A stretch of DNA of 11,597 bases from Polaromonas sp. UBA5171 (GCA_002413395.1 DHWX01000023.1:1-11597); one strand, 5' to 3'; numbered from the stretch's first letter, positions 1 through 6,943 are shown. Numbers and translations: made by a program. The notes: generated by a model from the sequence alone, not told the origin.

Positions 1-82
1 ACATGTGCAATTTTAACATGTTGCTATGCTTTTGGTAGCAATATAAAAAAAGAAATTCAGGAGTCCAGAGTCCGACAGGCTG
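1..82. other. AT-rich non-coding left edge
   Basis: I see no gene here. The stretch is much more AT-rich than the rest of the window. It holds a small inverted repeat, TTGCTA at 21-26 and TAGCAA at 36-41, with a 9-nt loop, followed by an A-rich run. ACATGT occurs twice, at 1-6 and 16-21. No sigma-54 activator C-terminal (Fis-type HTH) sequence resumes here on the minus strand, so the activator is not simply interrupted with its tail preserved inside the window. Confidence 0.4.
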
Positions 83-99
83 CTAGCAACCGCAGTTGG
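83..99 (+). repeat. Left terminal inverted repeat
   Basis: This is the 17-bp left arm of the inverted pair, matching the reverse complement of 306-322 at 16 positions. The single difference is the fifth base (C here, A in the other arm). Similarity fades inside the arm after the GTTGG, as in typical short terminal repeats. Confidence 0.6.
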
Positions 100-150
100 A
101 TGCGCCAGAGTGCGCCGTGATCGGTGTGCCAGGCAAGGCGTGACAACGCA

Positions 151-166
151 GTGGGCTACTGCCCAC
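151..166. repeat. Perfect hairpin inside the inverted-repeat element
   Basis: GTGGGC (151-156) and GCCCAC (161-166) pair perfectly around a TACT tetraloop. There is no U-tract on either side, so it is unlikely to be a terminator. It sits left of the centre of the 83-322 element and may be part of that element's secondary structure. Confidence 0.55.
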
Positions 167-305
167 AAGGCCTGCAAGGTGAGCAACGCAGCATGGCGCG
201 CTGAGCATGGTGCAATCGGGCGCATAGCGCTGTCACCCAGCAGGTGAACGTGATCGAAGGGGAAAAAGTCAATGTGCATGCGGCTTTCCTGAAGTTTGCG
301 AGCGG

Positions 306-322
306 CCAACTGCGGTTTCTAG
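306..322 (-). repeat. Right terminal inverted repeat
   Basis: This is the 17-bp right arm. Its reverse complement begins CTAGAAACC and matches the left arm at 83-99 in 16 of 17 bases. Its outer edge lies 2 nt from the stop codon (325-327) of the damaged activator reading frame. Confidence 0.6.
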
Positions 323-324
323 GT

Positions 325-1039
325 TTATATCCTGTAACAGAGCAGAGGGCGTTCCGCATTCGCGGCACGCACTCCCGTAAGACTAAAACAATCAGAGCGC
401 TCGCGCAGCGCGGGCAGGTGGATCGGGAAGGTGCTCAGGCGGTAGTACAGGTCTTCGCGAAAATGGCCCTCAGCCACCATGCGGTCCAGATCGCGGTGGG
501 TGGCCAATACCAGGCGGATATCGGCATGACGCAGCTCGGTGCTGCCGACGCGGCGATAGGTACCGGATTCCACCAGGCGCAGCAGCTTGACCTGCATGGT
601 CAGCGGAATGTCGCCCACCTCGTCCAGAAACAGCGTGCCGCCACTCGCGGCTTCCACCAGCCCTTCCTTGGCCGAAGCGGCACCGGTGAAGGAGCCGCGC
701 TCATGACCGAACAGTTCGGACTCGAACAGGTTTTCAGACAGGCTGGAACAGTCCACCGTCACAAATGGCTGCCGTGCGCGATCGCTGGCTTCGTGCACCA
801 CGCGGGCCACCAGTTCCTTGCCGGTATCCGATTCACCGAGCAGCAAGCACCGCGGCTTGGGACGGCGCGACGCGGGCGATCAACGCCAGCATGCGCCGAA
901 ATGCGGGCGCCCGCCCGATCAGACCGGTTTGCCGACCACGTCCAACCAGGCGGCCTACCCACGCCGCAACAAGCAGAGCCACCATCAGCAGCAACAGGGT
1001 GACCGGCACGGGAACGGGGCCCAGATTCACTGTCAGCAT
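325..1039 (-). pseudogene. Broken membrane-anchored sigma-54 activator (AAA+ bEBP)
   Basis: This is the remnant of a bacterial enhancer-binding protein, an ATPase that opens sigma-54 promoters. The ATG at 1039 follows a strong AGGGAGG site that overlaps the stop codon of the upstream gene, so the start is well supported. The first ~34 residues hold one hydrophobic helix (residues ~11-28) in place of a receiver domain. AAA+ homology then begins (LIGRAPAFRRM). One extra base near 847 puts a stop at 833-835; removing it gives AVLLLGESDTGKELVA. The second frame shows Walker A GESDTGKE (family norm GESGTGKE), GSFTGA in place of GAFTGA, Walker B TLFLDEVGD and the arginine-finger region FREDLYYRL. 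Homology stops after LPALRERS (near 391), followed by about 20 unrelated codons. The end of the AAA+ domain and the DNA-binding HTH are missing. It was probably co-transcribed with ttrBCA. A sequencing error could explain the frameshift but not the lost C-terminus. Confidence 0.8.
345..374. repeat. REP-like imperfect stem-loop
   Basis: GCGTTCCGC (349-357) pairs with GCGGCACGC (362-370) around an ATTC loop, with 8 of 9 pairs. After a G/A mismatch (348/371) the stem extends by GAG (345-347) with CTC (372-374). On the minus strand a GGAG tetranucleotide comes just before the stem, as reported for some REP sequences mobilised by RAYT transposases. That link is inference from shape only. The structure lies in the tail of the activator frame after family homology has ended, so the coding constraint has probably been lost. 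Confidence 0.4.
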
Positions 1040-1050
1040 GCCCAGCCTCC

Positions 1051-1572
1051 CTACGGCTGGATCATCACGTAACCTTCCTGCACCAATTGCACGATCCGTC
1101 CAATCGCACCGGAATTCACCTTTACCCCGGGCAGCAGGTTCTCATTGACCCACTTATTGGCCTTCATGGTGTTAACACATTCCTCGATCTGGGCGCCCTG
1201 CTTGATCAGGCCTTCGACCATACCCTTGTAGGGGTTGCCGGTTCTGGTCTTGCGCGCTGAATTGTAAGCCTCGTCGTTAAGCAGCATGTATCCGGCATCC
1301 CCATGGAAAACAGCAACCAGGCTCGACTCGGTACCGGTCTGCTTGAACCGTTCGAGCATCAAGGTCATGTGCTTGAGGCCAACAGGGGTGTCGCCGCTAA
1401 ATGCGGCATGGTCCATGTTGAAAACGACCTTCGCCTGTTTGAGCGCGACCGGGACGTCGATCCGGATCTGGGGTGCGGGCGCTGCCTGTGTGGCAATTGC
1501 CGGCATGGTCATGGCGCTAGCCATGAGAGTGGAAAGGAAAAGTTTTCGTGCGAAGTGCGACATTTGATTCAT
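1051..1572 (-). CDS. Periplasmic DsrE-family protein
   Basis: The product is 173 residues. It has a signal peptide: basic start, hydrophobic core at residues ~11-26, and likely cleavage near ATQA-AP (residue ~30). The mature part resembles the DsrE/DsrF-like fold: a VVFNMD strand, a helix GLKHMTLMLERF, VAVFHG, and a C-terminal GAIGRIVQLVQEGY helix-strand. It has one cysteine, C132 (IEECVNTM), placed like the sulfur-carrying cysteine of DsrE-like proteins. The ATG at 1572 is preceded by AAGGAA (1578-1583) with 5-nt spacing; the second Met at position 4 is too far from this site. The gene lies 85 nt after ttrA and 11 nt before the activator, so it probably belongs to the ttr operon. Sulfur binding, trafficking or sensing in the periplasm is inference. 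DsrE-family membership rests on recalled family features. Confidence 0.75.
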   Translation of the reverse strand: MNQMSHFARKLFLSTLMASAMTMPAIATQAAPAPQIRIDVPVALKQAKVVFNMDHAAFSGDTPVGLKHMTLMLERFKQTGTESSLVAVFHGDAGYMLLNDEAYNSARKTRTGNPYKGMVEGLIKQGAQIEECVNTMKANKWVNENLLPGVKVNSGAIGRIVQLVQEGYVMIQP

Positions 1573-1607
1573 TTTTATTCCTTGGTTGAGGTTGAAGATT
1601 GAACACG

Positions 1608-1640
1608 CAAAAAAATACTACCGACCGCGCCAAAAGCCGG
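1608..1640 (-). terminator. Weak candidate terminator or attenuator between ttrA and the DsrE gene
   Basis: On the minus strand, CCGGC (1636-1640) can pair with GTCGG (1621-1625), including one G-U pair, around a 10-nt loop. After four further bases there is a run of seven T's (1609-1615). The stem is short, so it may at most reduce read-through into the DsrE gene. The 85-nt gap shows no clear promoter. Confidence 0.22.
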
Positions 1641-1657
1641 ATTTGACGCAGCTCCCG

Positions 1658-4600
1658 TCATGCCCGCACCAGACGCGCTGGTAAGCCCTGTCGCACTGCC
1701 GTTCCCGCCACCGGATCGACGAATACGTTGCGTCCGCTGCGGCTTGGATCACTCAATCCCATATCGTTGAGATTAGTGCCGGCGCCGATTGTGGGTTCGT
1801 GGGGCTGCACTTTGTCACCGATGCGATGTGCCCGCGCGCCGAGTTCGCGATGGCCGAAGCCGTGCTCAACCGCTACCACGCCGCGCTGCACGCCGTGGCG
1901 CAGAATCACCGTCGCTTTGGCGCGTCCTCCCGGGGTTTCGAGATAGACCTCGTCTCCACTATGCAAACCCAGGTGCGCGGCATCGTCTGGATGCACCGCC
2001 ACCGGGTTGTCTGGGTGGATGCCGCGCAAGCGCCGTGCACCGATGCTGTAAGAGTTTTGCAGCGGCGACTTGTGGCTGATCAATTGCAGCGGCCATTCCG
2101 CCTCGGGGTACTTCGTGCGTACCGGCGTGCCGTCGGCGAAAGCCGCCTCGTGCCACGACGGGCTGCCGGCAAAACGCTTGCCGGTGAAACTATTCTTGGT
2201 GGTACCGACGTTTTCGTTGTACAGCATCATGGGCTTGATGAAACGATGCGTGGACCAGTCGGAGGGGTAAGACGCGTCCTCATGCGCCCCGTGGACGACA
2301 GTGCCCGCCACCGCCGCTGCCGCTGCCGCTGCCGCCAATGGTTTAGTGCCGGCGGCTTGGAGTGTCTTGCTTGAAGCGGCTCCAGCTGGTGCGGCATGTG
2401 CTCTGGCATCGGCCGGCGGCGGCAGCCGCAGGCCAAACGCTTCCTGGTAATTCTGATAGCGTCCGCCCCGCGCCAGCATGAAAGCCACCCTGCGCCACTC
2501 TTCGGGTTTGAGTGTTTTTTCCAGGAGGGGACGGATGCGCGTCACGCCGGACAGTTCGATATCCTCGTCGCTCGCTTCAGGCACCGGCGTCTTGCCCTGC
2601 CACGCGATATTCGCACCGCCGCGCAGATACCAGTCCTCGGGACGTTCCAGCGGGAAAGGCTGGCCTTCGTTGTCGGCGAGGCCGGTCGGGCCGAAGCCGG
2701 GCAAATCCATGGCCTTGGCCAATGCGATAAAAAAGGTCTCCATGCCGATCGCTTGGCCATCCGGCAGCTTCTGGGCCTTGGGTTCGATCACCGGCCAGCG
2801 CGCCGTGCTCATCTTGACCGGCACCGAACCCCAGGCGTTGGCCCATCCCCAGCTTTCATACAGCAGCGAATCCGGCACGATATAGTCGGCAAAGGCCGAG
2901 GTTTCGTTGATAAACGGATCTACCGCCACGATCAGCGGTAACTTCTTTGGATCGGCCAAATCCTTTGCGATTTGCGCGCGCAGTCCAGGCACGCCATAGA
3001 GCGGATTGCAACTCCACAGGATCAGGGCCTTGAGTGGATAGGGATAGCCGTTGATGGCACCGGTCAGCCATTCTGTCGCCAGACCCGCGGCGTTTGGGTA
3101 CCACGGCGCTTGCGCCGGGTAGGCCTTGCCAGTGGCCTTCTTGCGCTTGAACTCGGAGGTTTTTTCGTAGGGCACGTTGCGCCCGAGCGGCATGCCGCTC
3201 GGCTTGACCGCACCGGCAAAGCTTTCCAGGTTGTAGCGCGGCCCTTCACCGACATCCTTGAAACCGCCGCCGTTGATTAGAGTGCCCCCCTGGCGATTCA
3301 GGTTGCCGATCAGGGTGTTGAGCATCACCAGCGAGTAGGCGTTGTAAAACCCGCTGCCGGACATCATGCCTCCATGTGCGTTGACCGCAGCACGTTTGCC
3401 ATGGCTGGTGAATTCGCGCGCCAGCCCTTCGATGATCTCCACCGGAATGCCGCAGGCAACGGAATAATCGGCCAGACTATGCTTCAACGCCTCTTCGCGC
3501 AGCATGCTCATCGCACTTTTCAGCTTGAGTGTTTCCGTGCCGACCTGCGCCTCGCCGTCAAAAAACAGCTCCGCCTCAGCTTTTGCTTCGGTGTGAACGA
3601 TGCGTTTCTTCGTCGCCGGGTCGAACACCACGTAGGGATCCTTGTCCTTGTAGCGCTCCTCTTCGGTGAAGACCATGCCCAAATCGGAGCCGCGCAAATA
3701 GCGGCCGTCGCGCGGATGGCCCGGTTGCACGATAACCAGGTGGGTGGCGTTGCTCCAACTCGCTTCGCCGGCCACCTCTGCCGCTTTGAGATTAGGCTGT
3801 ACCAGGTAGTGCCGGTCGTATCGCTCCTGCTCGATAATCCAGCGTATCATCCCCATCGCCAGGGCGCTGTCGGTGCCGGGCTTGATCGGCACCCAGCGGC
3901 TGCGGTCGCCGGAGGCCAGGCTGTCGGCATTGGTCAGCACCGGATCGACCACCACGTAGCTGAACTTACGGTTGCCCGAACGCGCCTTGGCGAGCAGCGT
4001 GCCCTGACGCTTGAACGGGTTGCCGGCATTGCCGGGAGCGGTGCCGACGAAGAGGCAGAACTCGACATTATCAAAGTCCGGCTTGGCATGCGGCATTTTC
4101 TTCATATCGCCGAACATCGCCCCCGACCCGGCGCGATACCCGCTGCCGCAGTAGGAGCCATGGCCTACCATATTGAGGCTGCCATAGGATTGCTTGATGA
4201 AGCGTTCAACCAAAGCCAGGCGACCATCGGGGACGCTGGACATGAGGCCGACCTGATTGACCTTGGGACCGAATTCCGGCTGCTGCGGATCGATCGGCGT
4301 GTGCAGGTCGCGCAGGGCGCGCAAGCCTTGCACTTCGCCTTCGCCGAACAGGTTGCCGCCCTCGGTGATTTCCTTGATCAACTGGTCGAAGGCAATCGGC
4401 TGCCACCGGCCGCTGCCGCGCGGGCCGACGCGCTTCATTGGCGCCAGCACGCGAAACGGCGATTCGATTTGCTCCAGCACGCCGTTGCCGCGACCGCAAG
4501 CGGTCGAACGGCCTGGCAGGCCTTTTTCCTGGTAGCGCGTGAGCGATATGAAGCTTTCGCGGATCGGTGTCTGGAATGGCAGCGGCGGATCGGCAGACAG

Positions 4601-4921
4601 CGGACTGTAAGGATTTCCGGCCACGCGCAAAACCTTGCCGGATTTCTTGTCGATGCGCACCCGGACGCCGCACAAAGTAGTGCAGCCCAGGCACATGGTG
4701 TAGCTGACCTGTTGATCCGGATTGATGCTCAGTGCGCCGGTGGCGGGATTCACGCTGAACTCGGGCGCCAGCGAATTACCGTTGAGCCGCTGCTTCGGCT
4801 TGTCCTTGCCGAGCGCATGGTCGACCATCCGTCCAGCTGTGGTCGAGAAGCCGGCGGCGAAAGCAGTGAGGCCACCGCCTATCGCGGCCTTGCGCAGAAA
4901 TGAACGACGCTTGTCTTCCAT
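1658..4921 (-). CDS. ttrA: Tetrathionate reductase catalytic subunit A (molybdopterin)
   Basis: This is the catalytic subunit that reduces tetrathionate to thiosulfate on the periplasmic side (1087 residues). The Tat signal is KRRSFLRK at residues 4-11, followed by a hydrophobic stretch. The [4Fe-4S] cysteines are C77, C80, C84 and C142 (CLGC..LCG, then STACGRG). C258 in GHGSYCGSGYR is the likely Mo ligand (inference). Many blocks match Salmonella TtrA as I recall it: AGNPYSPLS, RSTACGRG, ALAMGMIRWI, HGGMMSG, YPYPLKA, YGVPGLRA, EHGFGHRE, AVRQGLPA. Salmonella TtrA has about 1020 residues. The excess here is mostly an Ala/Pro-rich insert at ~832-895. The start is MEDKRRS, because AAGGAG (4928-4933) lies 6 nt upstream. 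The longer in-frame start at 4966 would lack this site and overlap ttrC. The gap to ttrC is 10 nt. Another sulfur oxyanion as substrate cannot be excluded. Confidence 0.88.
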   Translation of the reverse strand: MEDKRRSFLRKAAIGGGLTAFAAGFSTTAGRMVDHALGKDKPKQRLNGNSLAPEFSVNPATGALSINPDQQVSYTMCLGCTTLCGVRVRIDKKSGKVLRVAGNPYSPLSADPPLPFQTPIRESFISLTRYQEKGLPGRSTACGRGNGVLEQIESPFRVLAPMKRVGPRGSGRWQPIAFDQLIKEITEGGNLFGEGEVQGLRALRDLHTPIDPQQPEFGPKVNQVGLMSSVPDGRLALVERFIKQSYGSLNMVGHGSYCGSGYRAGSGAMFGDMKKMPHAKPDFDNVEFCLFVGTAPGNAGNPFKRQGTLLAKARSGNRKFSYVVVDPVLTNADSLASGDRSRWVPIKPGTDSALAMGMIRWIIEQERYDRHYLVQPNLKAAEVAGEASWSNATHLVIVQPGHPRDGRYLRGSDLGMVFTEEERYKDKDPYVVFDPATKKRIVHTEAKAEAELFFDGEAQVGTETLKLKSAMSMLREEALKHSLADYSVACGIPVEIIEGLAREFTSHGKRAAVNAHGGMMSGSGFYNAYSLVMLNTLIGNLNRQGGTLINGGGFKDVGEGPRYNLESFAGAVKPSGMPLGRNVPYEKTSEFKRKKATGKAYPAQAPWYPNAAGLATEWLTGAINGYPYPLKALILWSCNPLYGVPGLRAQIAKDLADPKKLPLIVAVDPFINETSAFADYIVPDSLLYESWGWANAWGSVPVKMSTARWPVIEPKAQKLPDGQAIGMETFFIALAKAMDLPGFGPTGLADNEGQPFPLERPEDWYLRGGANIAWQGKTPVPEASDEDIELSGVTRIRPLLEKTLKPEEWRRVAFMLARGGRYQNYQEAFGLRLPPPADARAHAAPAGAASSKTLQAAGTKPLAAAAAAAAVAGTVVHGAHEDASYPSDWSTHRFIKPMMLYNENVGTTKNSFTGKRFAGSPSWHEAAFADGTPVRTKYPEAEWPLQLISHKSPLQNSYSIGARRLRGIHPDNPVAVHPDDAAHLGLHSGDEVYLETPGGRAKATVILRHGVQRGVVAVEHGFGHRELGARAHRIGDKVQPHEPTIGAGTNLNDMGLSDPSRSGRNVFVDPVAGTAVRQGLPARLVRA
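2312..2335 (-). repeat. Ala8-encoding GCN/hexamer repeat inside ttrA
   Basis: Eight consecutive alanine codons (TtrA residues 863-870) are built from about three copies of GCAGCG. They lie inside an Ala-rich stretch between two conserved blocks of TtrA. The repeat could be prone to slippage. Confidence 0.6.
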
Positions 4922-4927
4922 AATAAT

Positions 4928-4933
4928 CTCCTT
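4928..4933 (-). promoter_or_regulatory. Ribosome binding site deciding the ttrA start
   Basis: AAGGAG on the minus strand overlaps the ttrC stop codon (4932-4934) and lies 6 nt from the ATG at 4921. It supports MEDKRRS as the start and suggests translational coupling between ttrC and ttrA. Confidence 0.75.
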
Positions 4934-6071
4934 AGTTCGACGCAATCGCGTTGGCGGCGAGTGCATTGTTTGCTTTCTTGTTGCCGGCGGTGAATGCGCG
5001 ACCGGCCCAGGGCAGATATTCCAGCATCAGTATTAGCAGCGCGATCCACAAACCCAGCGTGCCAACGATGCCGAGCAGGCCGTTGCTGCCGAGCGGCAGG
5101 TGGTAGTCGTAAAGTCCGGCGCCGGTTTTGGGGATGGACTGGCCGCCGATCAAGATGGTCCAGCGCATCATCCATGCGCTGTGCACGGCAATCAGTCCGG
5201 TCATCAGGCCGCTGGAGGCCGGACGCCAGATGGCGAGCGCCATCGGCAGAATTGTCGCCAGCACCGCCCATACCGCCGTCAGCTGCCATTGCGGCATGCC
5301 GGCCACCTGGCTGAACGCGATACTGTGCGAGGGGCTGACCCCAGACAGGCTGACGAAAAGCCAAGCTCCGCCCAGCGCCAGCACAACCGCCAGAGCGAGC
5401 ACCAGCAGGCGGTTGAGGCTGATTTCCAATTGAGTGTCGCGACCGCCGATAAACCGGTTAAACAGCAGTAATAGACCGATTGCGCCGGCGAAGGCGGTCG
5501 CTGCAAATTGCAGTGGCAGGAAAGGCGTGTTCCACAGCGGGCGGGCGGAAACCACCATCACCTCCATGCCGGTATAGAGTGCCACCAGCACCGCGCCCAC
5601 CAAGCTCACCAACGCTGCGACGGCAATCGTCCTTCGCGGCGCCGCGCCGCCATGTCCGGCAACGCGATAGAGGCGGGTCAGCAATGCGTCGCCGCCCTGG
5701 CCGAGCGCGGCAAAATCTCCTCGCAACACCAGCCACGCATAGAGCAGCAATCCGCCGAGATAAGTCGGGATAAAGAAAGACCCCCACGACATCCAGGATT
5801 GCGGCTGGAAATGCAGGTAAAAATTCAAGAAGCGTCCCGGGCCGTGCAGGTCGGCCAGCAGGGCGACGGGTGCCGTCAGTCCGCAGACCAGCGCACCGAG
5901 CAGCGCCAAACGGCCAAGCTTTTCGTGCTGTGCACGACCGAAGACAAAATACGGCAGTGTCAGCATAAAGCTGCTGTAGCTCAAACCGATCAGGAAAAAA
6001 TACGACACTGCCCACGGCAGCCAGGCGGTTTCTCTCGTAACGTTGAGCACCTCGATGATTTGGCTGTTCAT
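4932..6071 (-). CDS. ttrC: Tetrathionate reductase membrane subunit C (NrfD family)
   Basis: This integral inner-membrane subunit should oxidise quinol and pass electrons to TtrB. It has 379 residues with about nine hydrophobic helices, at roughly 16-42, 54-75, 93-116, 148-168, 182-204, 221-242, 262-282, 287-308 and 331-351. Nine helices fit the TtrC/NrfD (PsrC-like) family. Characteristic blocks include LADLHGPGRFLNFYLHFQPQ (residues ~72-91) and SWMSWGSFFIP (92-102), typical of NrfD-type subunits. No haem-binding motif is seen. The ATG at 6071 has GGAG (6080-6083) 8 nt upstream, and only 3 nt separate it from the ttrB stop. Salmonella TtrC is recalled as about 340 residues; the extra length is mainly in loops and a polar C-terminal tail. 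The order B-C-A matches the Salmonella ttr operon. Confidence 0.87.
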   Translation of the reverse strand: MNSQIIEVLNVTRETAWLPWAVSYFFLIGLSYSSFMLTLPYFVFGRAQHEKLGRLALLGALVCGLTAPVALLADLHGPGRFLNFYLHFQPQSWMSWGSFFIPTYLGGLLLYAWLVLRGDFAALGQGGDALLTRLYRVAGHGGAAPRRTIAVAALVSLVGAVLVALYTGMEVMVVSARPLWNTPFLPLQFAATAFAGAIGLLLLFNRFIGGRDTQLEISLNRLLVLALAVVLALGGAWLFVSLSGVSPSHSIAFSQVAGMPQWQLTAVWAVLATILPMALAIWRPASSGLMTGLIAVHSAWMMRWTILIGGQSIPKTGAGLYDYHLPLGSNGLLGIVGTLGLWIALLILMLEYLPWAGRAFTAGNKKANNALAANAIASN

Positions 6072-6074
6072 GAT

Positions 6075-6791
6075 CTAAGCTCCGTGTCCGCTTGGTTGCC
6101 ATAAAGTACCTTCGCCCTCGACGTGCCCCTGGAAGCGCTTGTCCAGGCCCAGATAAAACACATGGGGTTGCGTTCCCATTTCCGGCTTCAGCACTTTCAT
6201 CTTGTTCTGATCGACCAGCTGGCGCACGGTGCTGTTCGGATCGTTGAGATCGCCGAAGATGCGCGCTCCGCCGACACAGGTTTCAACACAGGCCGGCAAC
6301 AGCCCGGCATCCACCCGATGTGCGCAAAAAGTGCATTTATCCGCTTTGCCGGTTTCGTGGTTGATAAAGCGGGCGTCGTAAGGGCAGGCCTGCACACAGT
6401 AGGCGCAGCCGACGCACCGATCGCCATCAACCACCACGATGCCGTCCTTGCGTTGGAAGGTCGCGCCAACCGGGCAGACCGGAATGCAGGGCGGATTTTC
6501 GCAGTGGTTGCACAGGCGCGGCAGCATGTAGGTGCCAGTATGCGTGCCTTCATGCACCTCGTAAGTGGAAACGATGGTGCGGAAACTGTTCTCCGGCACG
6601 GCGTTTTCCATGATGCAGGACACCGTGCAGGCTTGACAGCCGATGCACTTTCGCACATCGACCACCATCGCCCATCGATGCTTGCCGTCATCGCCCCCTG
6701 CTCCCGCAGCGATTGCCAGACCTGGAACCAACGCCGCTCCGGCGGTGATGGCCGGCAAGGCGCGCAAGAAATTGCGTCGGGATTCAATCAA
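6075..6791 (-). CDS. ttrB: Tetrathionate reductase iron-sulfur subunit B
   Basis: This 238-residue ferredoxin-like subunit relays electrons from TtrC to TtrA in the periplasm. A Tat signal is present (ESRRNFLR, residues 3-10, then a hydrophobic run to ~29). Sixteen cysteines in four groups would hold four [4Fe-4S] clusters: C49/52/55/59, C94/97/102/106, C126/129/132/136 and C153/156/168/172. This is the standard layout of the DMSO-reductase-type electron-transfer subunit. No extra cysteine group is present. The start is TTG at 6791, preceded by AGGAGG (6797-6802) with 5-nt spacing. No in-frame ATG lies before the Tat motif, so a TTG start is needed to keep the export signal. It is the first gene of the operon, followed by ttrC after 3 nt. 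The neighbouring ttrC and ttrA make this TtrB rather than PhsB, DmsB or SoeB. Confidence 0.88.
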   Translation of the reverse strand: MIESRRNFLRALPAITAGAALVPGLAIAAGAGGDDGKHRWAMVVDVRKCIGCQACTVSCIMENAVPENSFRTIVSTYEVHEGTHTGTYMLPRLCNHCENPPCIPVCPVGATFQRKDGIVVVDGDRCVGCAYCVQACPYDARFINHETGKADKCTFCAHRVDAGLLPACVETCVGGARIFGDLNDPNSTVRQLVDQNKMKVLKPEMGTQPHVFYLGLDKRFQGHVEGEGTLWQPSGHGA

Positions 6792-6796
6792 TTAAT

Positions 6797-6802
6797 CCTC
6801 CT
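6797..6802 (-). promoter_or_regulatory. Strong ribosome binding site supporting the ttrB TTG start
   Basis: A consensus AGGAGG on the minus strand lies 5 nt from TTG (6791-6789). A strong site paired with a weak start codon suggests tuned translation of the first gene of the operon. Confidence 0.7.
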
Positions 6803-6929
6803 GTTTGCTAATAGCCTTATGGCTTATTTGCATGGTAGGAGATGAGGCGCCTTGAGGATATTGGGTGTTTGCTGCGGTCGACTACACAAATTCGCCAATT
6901 TACATAAACTGAATCTTGTGGCAAGCAAT

Positions 6930-6943
6930 TTTCAATTTTGAAA
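6930..6943. promoter_or_regulatory. Palindromic candidate operator
   Basis: TTTCAA (6930-6935) and TTGAAA (6938-6943) form a perfect inverted repeat with a 2-nt spacer. It lies about 140 bp upstream of ttrB and about 125 bp upstream of the efflux operon. The half-site does not match a regulator I recognise with confidence. In AT-rich DNA a 6-bp dyad may occur by chance. Confidence 0.3.

Larger units (their letters stand above)
83..322. mobile_element. MITE-like element or insertion-sequence remnant with 17-bp terminal inverted repeats
   Basis: The two ends are inverted repeats. Positions 83-99 read CTAGCAACCGCAGTTGG, and the reverse complement of 306-322 reads CTAGAAACCGCAGTTGG, so 16 of 17 bases match. 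The 240-bp body has no convincing gene; the open frames crossing it have low-complexity translations with no recognisable domain. It contains a perfect hairpin at 151-166. No target-site duplication is visible: the 5 bases outside the left end are ggctg and those outside the right end are gttta. CTAG-starting termini recall IS1380-type elements such as ISEcp1, but that is from memory and weak. It could be a non-autonomous MITE, or the fused ends of a deleted insertion sequence. It lies just beyond the broken end of the sigma-54 activator. Confidence 0.5.

Noticed and set aside
13..309. Minus-strand frame of 98 codons across the inverted-repeat element
   Set aside because: The translation is low-complexity, spans both inverted-repeat arms and resembles no transposase or activator tail. 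There is no good ribosome site.
78..328. Target-site duplication around the inverted-repeat element
   Set aside because: The bases next to the two ends differ (ggctg versus gttta), so no duplication supports recent simple insertion.
244..1002. Plus-strand open frame of 252 codons across the activator region
   Set aside because: It is antisense to the AAA+ motifs and the 1039 start on the minus strand. Its translation has no recognisable domain.
3374..4903. Long plus-strand open frame of 509 codons opposite ttrA
   Set aside because: It lies wholly antisense to the well-supported ttrA gene. Its translation shows no domain, and long open frames opposite GC-rich genes are common by chance.
4919..4966. 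Longer start for ttrA at 4966
   Set aside because: It would overlap ttrC and place 15 residues before the Tat motif. The AAGGAG site fits the ATG at 4921.
6915..6940. Possible sigma-54 promoter facing the efflux operon (TGGCA near 6918)
   Set aside because: The -12 element would read TC where the essential GC is required at the correct spacing. No better GG-N10-GC was seen on either strand.
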